Shown piece after piece: positions 22,236-29,678 of a DNA stretch of 29,678 nucleotides. This stretch comes from Hirudo medicinalis (taxonomy: Eukaryota; Annelida; Clitellata; Hirudinida; Hirudinidae): positions 40,377 to 70,054 of the forward strand of contig MPNW01000618.1 of assembly GCA_011800805.1 (NCBI GenBank), given 5' to 3'. The notes beneath the pieces were generated by a model, which ran no database searches, was not told the DNA's origin, and worked only from the letters and a program-made list of their open reading frames with translations. Numbering within the stretch: position 1 is the first letter of the stretch; every line of letters starts with the position of its first letter. The translations under genes and the position numbers were made by a program.

Positions 22236-24636
22236 TCAGGATGCTAGCTCCTCCAGAGCTTTGCAGTTTGCTTCAAAGAGTCCCATCTGGGGTCCCAATA
22301 GGGCTTGGATCTGAAGTCATTTCACAATGAGTTAATCAGTTGGCATGGAGATGTTTGATGATAAGCTAGAAAATCTACTGATAGTTATGATAAGTAGTTT
22401 AGCAAGATCTTTTGAACAATCATCAAGTGTTTCAATAAATTTTCATTCTCATTGTGGATGCAAATAGTCTAAAGTATTATCGAATGTTTATTCAATATAG
22501 TCATTTATTTTTATCGCTCTGGGACTGACGAGGATACTTGCATACCTGTTTGAGGTGCTCTGTATGGGTGGACAGGGTATCAATCATCTGCTTCTGGGAA
22601 GAATCCACATGGGCCAAGGTGCAGCTGAACTGAGTGGCTGTCATGGTAATGAATCAAATTATGGGAAGTAGATTAAAGTGAGTGGAAGACAATAACAATA
22701 ACAATGACAGTTGTGACTGCAGTATCAAAACTACTCCAAACAAATCTGGAGACTATTGGCAAGGGTTACAATTAACATGCAACATACATGCCAAGAAATG
22801 AGTGTGTGAAGCCATGCTTTGGCAACAATGACAACATTAAAATAATTATAATATAGTCAATAAGTTTTGATTCAATATGAAGTAACAAGCAGCTGCGAAT
22901 ATATGATGGTGATCACTCTGCCACAGACACAACCAAATTGTCGAAAATTACTAAATGCTGATGATTACACTAGCACTAAAACTAAAAAAAAATTGGCTAA
23001 AAGTGTCTTTCCTCGCTGCAGTTATTCTAATAAAAATAAGACTTAGGGTATACCAAAGGAAAAATATGTTGCTGTTGCTGCATAGCTTCAGCAAACCTCA
23101 TGGCTGATCAAATCTCTTATAAACCTGATTGGTGCTCCTCTACCGTGGTCTTCAACCTCTCAGAAACATCAGCCAGCTTCTCCATCGTCGGATTGGCTTT
23201 CTTGACGGCCTCATAAATGGGGGAGATCTGATGCAACCAATCACAAATGAAAGCGAAACGTCGACGAGACAATCGAGGGCAAGCCGTTAACTAGCTTGCA
23301 AACGAGAAACCATGCAATCCTGGAAGGAATCTTAATTGGTTGTCATTACCAGTGGACAAAAATAACTAATAATAATAAAAAATAATAGCCAATGAAAATA
23401 TTCTAAACGTATTCAAAGTGCCCGCAGTTAGTTAAGCACCGTAGACTAAATAAATTCACGCAACAGGAGATCACTATTGGGTTCTAAGGTATTGCCTATA
23501 GCGTGCATGTACATATCTAGCATGCAAAATCAAATGCATCCATGCACAGGACATTTAAACCTTGCATATGCCAAGCTTTCATTACGTTCAGCCTGTCCAA
23601 AATGTGAGGTATGGCATTGGCCATAGAGTCCCACTTTTTGAGCAGCTCATATAAGCCTGCCACCTGGGGAGTGTTTTCAAACTAAAGAGATGATTATTTC
23701 TTGTGACATTCGAAATCATTTCAGTTGATTTTCATTCAAATCAAAATATTCATATAATAACAGTAATAATGATTGCCACTAATAAAATGTAAATAATTGT
23801 TACGAGTTGAAAATAATAGAATAGCAAGGTTTGGCTCGTACCTTGTCGACCTTGTCGGCAATGTCGCTGGCTTCGCTCTTGGAGGAGGCTGCTATTTGTT
23901 TCTGCTGGATGGCCAATAAGCTGCTCTCAAAGTGGGTCAGCTGTGTGAGGTCGAGCAGTGCAAACTTGGCAACGACCATTGAAAGAGCTCCCTGTTGAGG
24001 ATTCGATATCAATCAGAAATCACAGCAATCCAAGTCGACCGATTTGAGAACTAATATGTTATGTGCATTCTTTGGCTGGCCGTGTCATCGATCTTCAGTG
24101 AAATCATCATCATGAACAGCAAGTGTAATGTGCATAACATAACAACGTTCGTTTAACGAATAACGATTTTGACACGAAGCAATGTAACATTACAAAGATA
24201 TTACAACGACCGACAAATATAACGCCGTGTCAAATTTGTATTTTATTTTAAATCACAAAAACGTTACAAATAACTACAAACCATGAGAGTCTTGCTTGGG
24301 GTCTCGCCGGTGAGGGATCCCTGAAGTGATTGCAAGCGAGAGGCCGCAATTTAAACTTCGCGTCAACGAATTACCGTTTAATAATCGACAATAATCATTC
24401 GATGAATGATTCATGAATTAATTCACCTTTTAGTAATCGAGTAATTCACTAGTTAGTTAATTAATTAGTTAATTGATTGGTTGGTCAAACCGCTCACAGA
24501 TTTGTCGGCCTCGAATCCGACGACATTCTCGCACCTTTCCATCCTCTGCTCGAGATCTTCAACCTGCAATCAATTTATCTGCGAATTAGTTAGTGAATTA
24601 TCACCATCAACACTACTACTACTGTTGCTGTCGTCG

Positions 24637-24667
<31 letters not shown>

Positions 24668-26360
24668 ATCATCAAAATGTAACCCACAACAGCATCGTCG
24701 GCATACAGGGTTTCTCCGGGCGAACAAAGCATCTGATATCTGATGACGTCACCATCTGCAGTTGGCGACGACGACGTTGCGGTCGGCGCAGATGACGACG
24801 ACGACGAGATGAAAAGGTCGAGGTCGTTCAACAGCTTCCTGATGATGATGATGATTATTATTATTATTAGATCAAATTTTACAATGCACAATGTATAATC
24901 GAGTGAAAAATACAGCGAAAGGTTATAAGCGGCTAGCGGATATGATGAGTGACAGGCACTAAGAGAACTTCAATGATATTGGTGAGGATGATCACATGAA
25001 CAAGAAGATGATAACGATCGAGCCACCTGTGGTAGAACTTCTGCGGATCGTTCTCGACGAGCTCTTCCTTCATTCCGACACTGGACAGTTCCCTCTGAAG
25101 GAAGTCGAGCTTCTGCATCATCGAGGTTGCCGACAGCAACTCTTTGTCTCCGTCGCCATGGTCACCCTTGTTGGCCTGCATGAGTGAATAATGGAGTCAG
25201 TGGTGATGATGACGATGGTGATGGTAATGAGTGCAGTCATGTGGTTATATAGACATCTCGTGCAGTTGTGCCAAGCATTGCGTTTGAACACGAGCACTGG
25301 GGTCTCAAGTTAAATTTGCTTTTGGCTCGTCACCTTGACAATGTCAATCTCCTGTGCAAGATCCTTGACTGCCTTCTCCAGTCGATTGTACTTCTCCTCC
25401 AAAGTCTCTTTCCTGACTCCGTCGGCCTTAAGGACAAATAATAATACTACCACTATTATTAGTAGTAACTAATAGTAATAATAATTTGTATAGCAGATTT
25501 ATAATAATAATAATAACAATAATAAATAATAATAACAAAATAGTGCAAAAGCACTACAATCGCCCTATCATTTATAACATACAAAGTTGCCTATGCTATG
25601 CTGTGCATGCATCATCATCATCATCATCAACATCAACAACTAACCTTGGTCATTGGATAACCAACTCTTCCTATGGCAATGCTGTCTGAGAAGTCTGAGG
25701 AACAAAATGTATTGATTCATCAGCCAATCATAAGAGCTTTCAAATCAAACTGATGGCACCTTCTTCTGATGAACAAATTGCAGATGCAAAACATTTGAGT
25801 GCATCAGTAAATGTAAACATCAACACATCGACAAACAAATTGACGTGAAATTTAAACCTCACCGACACGCTCCGAGTCCAAAGACTTGTCTGCAAAAGCC
25901 TTGAATGCCTCTGTCGCATCGAGTCTCGATGAGTCAATGCAGTCGCTCCTATGGGTCTCTTTCGCAAGTGACGTCTGCTCGAACAAATAGGTGACATTTA
26001 TAAAGTTTCATAGGATATTGTCATAAAAAATAGGAGCACAAATCTGGGATTTTAAGTGAATTTTGAGAAAATGTCTTGGTTCCAACAAATTACCAAGCAA
26101 ACTAATAAGAGATGTACACTTACAGAAATGTAATCTGAAACCAATTGCTGGTCATCTTCAGGTAAATCATCGGTTTCAAAAACGTCGCTCTCCGTAATGG
26201 TCACACCCTAGAAACACAAGTGTTTTGCAACTCATCCATCCAAATTCGTTTACATATTTCTACTAAAGCTATCCTATTCGCAGAAGCAGACGTTAAATAA
26301 AAAAACATTGTATGACCATACTATTTTAATCGTGTTTTGTGGTTTCTGATTTTCCTCCAT
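22236..26360 (-). CDS. DCTN2: Dynactin subunit 2 (dynamitin, p50)
   Basis: Fourteen minus-strand exons: 26360-26322, 26207-26124, 25974-25863, 25694-25645, 25426-25334, 25175-25027, 24838-24688, 24563-24498, 24320-24282, 23991-23842, 23681-23586, 23227-23125, 22637-22546, 22310-22236; 432 residues, close to human p50 (about 400). Dynamitin sits in the dynactin shoulder and links p150Glued to the Arp1 filament for dynein cargo transport. Diagnostic parts: the N-terminal SDVFETDDLPEDDQ (human DVYETSDLPEDDQ), DFSDSI then RVGYPM (human DFSDRI then RTGYES), coiled-coil VRKETLEEKYNRLEKAVKDL, the GDVIRYQML and VEDLEQRMERCE region, GLYELLKKWDSMANAIPHIL (human [20 protein letters not shown]) and FSCTLAHVDSSQKQM (human FGQLLTHLDTTQQMI). 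All splice phases match. Exon 7 carries a Ser-rich insert (SSSSSSAPTATSSSP) encoded by GTC repeats next to an intronic ATC microsatellite. Confidence 0.96.
24600..24668. repeat. (ACT)n/(GTC)n/(ATC)n microsatellite in a DCTN2 intron
   Basis: ACT, GTC and ATC runs lie about 20 bp from the exon 7 donor. Confidence 0.85.
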
Positions 26361-26867
26361 ATTTGCGGACCAATAAACAACCAAACCGATCGATAGACAG
26401 CTAGGTGGTAATTGTTGTTTTTAAGGTACGACTAAAAGTCGCAGAAGATGATTAATTTCAAGTGCAAAAACAGCTTGGAGCAACAAATTTATTTTATTAA
26501 GTTAAACATTAAAAAAATTATTTTGAAACAAAATATGACTTTATTCAATGGTAGGAAAGCAATGCTTGTAATAAGCACATCGAAAAAATGCCAGTGCAAT
26601 TTATGAACGCTTTTCTCCATTATTCCCAAACGCACTCCTTGAGAGTCAGTCAAATTATAAGAAATAAACGTCATTAGACCTTTCGGAGTTAATATCTATC
26701 TTGAGCACTGCTTTTCTCCAGGCGTCTTTATGTCCCATATATTCAGCCAAAAAATCGATGGCAGCATTTCACAATATCCAACCACCAAGTAAATATCAAA
26801 ACGCATGATCAAAAGACTAAATCAGAAGAAAGACAACTTTGATAATTTCCTAAAATAAATTATTGAG
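26361..26867. other. DCTN2 promoter and ATPAF2 3' region
   Basis: Both genes run on the minus strand, so the ATPAF2 3' UTR and the DCTN2 promoter share about 500 bp. A minus-strand AATAAA at 26545-26540 is the likely ATPAF2 poly(A) signal, which leaves about 180 bp for the DCTN2 promoter and leader. The minus-strand frame at 26674-26489 overlaps this 3' UTR and matches no family I know. Confidence 0.6.
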
Positions 26868-29453
26868 TCATTTGATGCGATAATTATCTCCCTTGTCCGT
26901 GACATTGTAATAAGTCGAGTTGAAATGAACGAACAACATGGCAGCAGCAAGACGTGCTTTCATCTCCACTTCATCGATAGTGTGCTTCCATTCGACTGTT
27001 CCCCAAACATTTGTCTGAAATTGATTTTTTTTATTTGAGCAATAGTAAAAATTTAATAATTAAAACAAATCATGCCAAAAAATATAGATTTCTAATGACA
27101 AATTAAATCCAACTCAAGCAGAAATCTATCCATTATTTCACCCAAATGGAATCCATTTTTAAACCTGAAACTCGAGCTCAAGGCAGGACAGTCGTACAGC
27201 CTCCTCGACCGAAACCTTTCTGTTGACGACTGCAGTGCCAATGACAAAGGACTTGAGGCATTCCACAGCCTGCTCGTAACCTGTGTGATAATAACACATA
27301 TAATAATAATAATAATAATAAATGAATTTGTATAGCACCATAAGTGTAAGCATCAGGGGCTTATATATATCTATATATATATCATATCATATATGTATAT
27401 AAATATATACTCATATATAAATATGTAACGACCATATTGTTGATCAACAACTCCACTAAAAATAATACACCTTGGAGGAGCTGATGTATGTCATCAGCTT
27501 GGTTCACTTCATTTTGAAAGTTATAGCACAAATATGCACCATCAAAATCGTCATCACATCCTAGAAATCGTTAGCTCAAAATGAACTCACCCACGAGTGC
27601 CCAACCAGAGAAGGACTTGAGATAAGCGACCAACTTGTCCCTCGTCTCCAAGGGAAAGTGTGGCACGGACAGGCCGGACGTGATGGGAATCTTAACTTCA
27701 AACCTGCCGACATCGAGAAGCGGAACTTAAAGCAGACATCATAATAGAAGGAGTACCTGCACTTTGACCCGTACATATTTTAATTATAGTATTCTGTATT
27801 TGTATTTAGCCCATCTTTTGAGTGCCTTTTGTATCCAAATGGGATGTGAAGGCACTTTTTTTAATCTACCATTTATATAACGCCCATACCGAGGGCACTC
27901 CCTGGCAGTGCAGGCCGGGCTGCGAACACGACACATTACGACTGTTGCTATTACCTTAACCCATTCGGCCAACCTGCAGGCCATTATTCTTCATTATTAA
28001 AATGCTTTCAGTGTCAAATATAAAAATTTGTGAAAGATAATTTTTCACTAAAGATTGATCAAATTAATCGTACGTAATGATGCATCATGTAATTGAATAT
28101 TCTGAATTATGTATTTCGTGATATTTACGTCCAATAAAACAAATTGTCACTTGTAATTTAAGCATAATATACGAATTAATATTCTTAATATTTATTGATC
28201 ATTGCCATCATTCAACTAACCTCTTCTCCATCCAATCCAAGAGAGGGTCCCACTTCTCTTCCTGAAGCTGTACCAGTTCCTGTGGGTCGTCTGCCCTGAA
28301 ACTTTTTTTTAAACCTTTCATGAATAATTAATACAAACTCCTCCCACTTCCATTCTATTAATATAAAGCATGGTGGTTAATCAATTAATGACTGCTGCTT
28401 AGCCCCACATCTCAGACAAATGGTTTGGTGGCAGAAATGCAAGAACGAGGTGGGTTTTGAACACAGAACCAAACGGCTAACCAGACTGTGTCCGTGTGGA
28501 GAAACTCGAGCATCTTATTGATTGTGGTCTCCTGGTCCCTCAGCTCTGCCCTGTCGATGCACATGTTCGTCAGGGTCGTCTTAAAGGTCGGCGTTATTTA
28601 CAGATCATCAGAAATAAGAAAATATAAACGAATTTGCTTTTAAACAAAACTGATGAAACTTTACCATCATAACTACCACCATTACGATTAACATCATCAT
28701 CACCACTAACGAGTTGCATGTTGTATCTGTTGATGACTTTGTCCTGCGTCCTCCACTCCTCTGCCACACCAAGGGCGATCGGTTCACTTGGGATTTGGAC
28801 GACGTTACCCAGCGGTGTTCGGAGTTTATGCCTGTCGAGGTTGATTTCGAACGAGCCTGTCATAGATTGGTGAAAATGGTTTATTATATAATAAAAATAA
28901 CAATCATATTATCACAACCTGCTAAGTAATCAATTGGTTGACCATTTAATGATAGTCATAATGGAACTTTATGGTGAAGATGGTTAAGAATTGTATGAGA
29001 ATATTGTTATTTCTAATAAATAGCATTATTAGATGCCAGATGCCAATAATATTCATTATTCAACATAAATACTAATTCGTGACATCAAATTTGCTTGTAA
29101 CAAACACCCATAGCCAAGTTTCATAAAGCTTTAAATAAAAGCACAAAATATTTATAAGTCTCTCACCATTGTTTTTGGTCAACGTAACATCTTTATAAAA
29201 CCTCTTGATGTCTGGTGGACAATAACAAGCATTTATTTCCTTGCTTAGATTTAGTTAACTATTACTTTGTATTGCCTTATTGTGGAATTATGTCCTTTTG
29301 TAATCGGATTAAGCAATTTTAAAACCATTCAAAGCTTCAGAAACATCGCTGTCACAACGGCTGCTTACCTTTTGCAACTGCAGAATAAAACATATTTTTA
29401 TTTAAACAATTTTGTAAGCAGTTCAATAAATTTACGGAGCGCTTGAAATTCAT
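26868..29453 (-). CDS. ATPAF2: ATP synthase mitochondrial F1 complex assembly factor 2 (ATP12 chaperone)
   Basis: Eight minus-strand exons: 29453-29369, 29211-29167, 28856-28711, 28579-28482, 28295-28221, 27703-27591, 27280-27165, 27014-26868; 274 residues plus TGA (human 289). ATP12 binds the F1 alpha subunit in the mitochondrial matrix during assembly of the alpha3beta3 ring. The N-terminus (MNFKRSVNLLNCLQNCLNKN) has Lys/Arg, many Asn/Leu and no acid residue, as in a mitochondrial presequence. Conserved blocks: FEINLDRHKLRTP (human FEINLDHRKLKTP), PSEPIALGVAEEW, YNMQLTTLTN, FLHTDTV, ELVQLQEEKWDPLLDWMEKR, GYEQAVECLKSFVIGTA, VSVEEAVRLSCLELEFQ and WGTVEWKHTIDEVEMKARLA. The Trp of AEEW corresponds, as I recall, to the human residue altered in a complex V deficiency. 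All phases match. The short AG-like site inside exon 1 (29378-29380) is not needed as an acceptor because the frame runs through it. Confidence 0.97.
27361..27420. repeat. (TA)n-rich tract in an ATPAF2 intron
   Basis: ATATATAT-type sequence with CATAT interruptions between ATPAF2 exons 6 and 7, next to a short (ATA)n run at 27299-27320. Confidence 0.8.
27804..27983 (-). mobile_element. tRNA-derived SINE, copy 2 (best preserved)
   Basis: On the minus strand the element starts with GGCCGAATGGGTTAAGG (27969-27953), very close to box A of tRNA-Ser/Leu (GGCCGAGTGGTTAAGG). About 20 bases on comes GTCGTGTTCGCAGCC (27932-27918), a box-B match. The body continues through GCCAGGGAGTGCCC to a hairpin with 8-bp arms AGTGCCTT/AAGGCACT (27821-27828 and 27849-27856). 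Homologous copies lie at 6301-6455 and 19541-19605. It lies in the ATPAF2 intron between exons 5 and 6. Confidence 0.8.
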
Positions 29454-29678
29454 GTTCGTGCTACTCTTCTAATTTTTCGGCGCAGGCAGATTTGATTGAC
29501 TTTGAAACACGCCTTTTGAACAGAGGAAAACATAAACAAAGAATCTCGAAAAGAAATATTTATTCTGTTGGATAACCACGATTAATTATGTATTACACCA
29601 ATGAATTTTGGCCAGATGATAGTCTTCCAGTTCTATTGGAATGAGAGTCAGAATTCACTTTTCCTCTCACCACTATTA
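29454..29678. other. 5' flank of ATPAF2
   Basis: Promoter or leader of ATPAF2 on the minus strand; no TATA box or further exon was recognised. The last 50 bases (from about 29630) may approach a neighbouring gene but show no clear frame. Confidence 0.4.

Noticed and set aside
26489..26674. 61-residue minus-strand frame between DCTN2 and ATPAF2
   Set aside because: Lies in the probable ATPAF2 3' UTR, overlaps the AATAAA, and has no recognisable motif.
27784..27984. 66-residue minus-strand frame
   Set aside because: It is the translated body of the tRNA-derived SINE, not a gene.
29369..29377. Nine-base microexon of ATPAF2 flanked by CTGCAG and GTAAGC
   Set aside because: The frame is open from the upstream ATG through this point, giving a normal presequence, so no upstream intron is needed.

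Overview
The window is ordinary intron-rich nuclear DNA from an animal, most likely a marine invertebrate bilaterian. The evidence is five recognisable single-copy metazoan genes split by short introns with GT/AG borders, AT-rich introns full of ATT, ATC and GAT microsatellites, tRNA-derived SINE copies and no sign of bacterial operons. I cannot name the species. Three isolated N characters (4520, 10866, 14468), all inside microsatellites, mark unresolved assembly joins.

Layout. (1) 1-2437, plus strand: the last two coding exons of a type I regulatory subunit of cAMP-dependent protein kinase (PRKAR1-like), preceded by at least 1.87 kb of intron made mostly of minisatellites. (2) 2438-4702: gene-poor DNA with simple repeats, a hAT-like MITE and a 29-bp inverted dispersed repeat. 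(3) 4703-16120, minus strand: a 20-exon retinoblastoma-like pocket protein (RBL1/RBL2, p107/p130 family) with N-terminal domain, pocket A, RRRLF cyclin-binding motif and most of pocket B; its C-terminal exon(s) were not found. (4) 16121-17884: divergent promoter region with a perfect E2F site about 340 bp upstream of the RBL start and a probable non-coding first exon of the next gene. (5) 17887-21439, plus strand: complete Hsc70-interacting protein (ST13/Hip) in 12 coding exons. (6) 22236-26360, minus strand: complete dynactin subunit 2 (dynamitin) in 14 coding exons, tail to tail with ST13. (7) 26868-29453, minus strand: complete ATP synthase F1 assembly factor 2 (ATPAF2/ATP12) in 8 exons with a likely mitochondrial presequence.

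The genes do not form a pathway. They cover cAMP signalling, cell-cycle repression, chaperone function, dynein transport and mitochondrial assembly, and look like neighbours by ordinary gene order. Exon borders were set by hand, and splice phases match through every gene; two RBL junctions (exons 7/8 and 8/9) have more than one acceptable solution. Most long open frames in the window are period-3 microsatellites or antisense shadows and are not annotated. I found no convincing new biological system. The best leads are the missing RBL C-terminus, a tRNA-Ser/Leu-type SINE with a conserved hairpin, a repeated nuclear-receptor-like DR1 motif at two splice donors, and a 29-bp repeat that carries a start codon.
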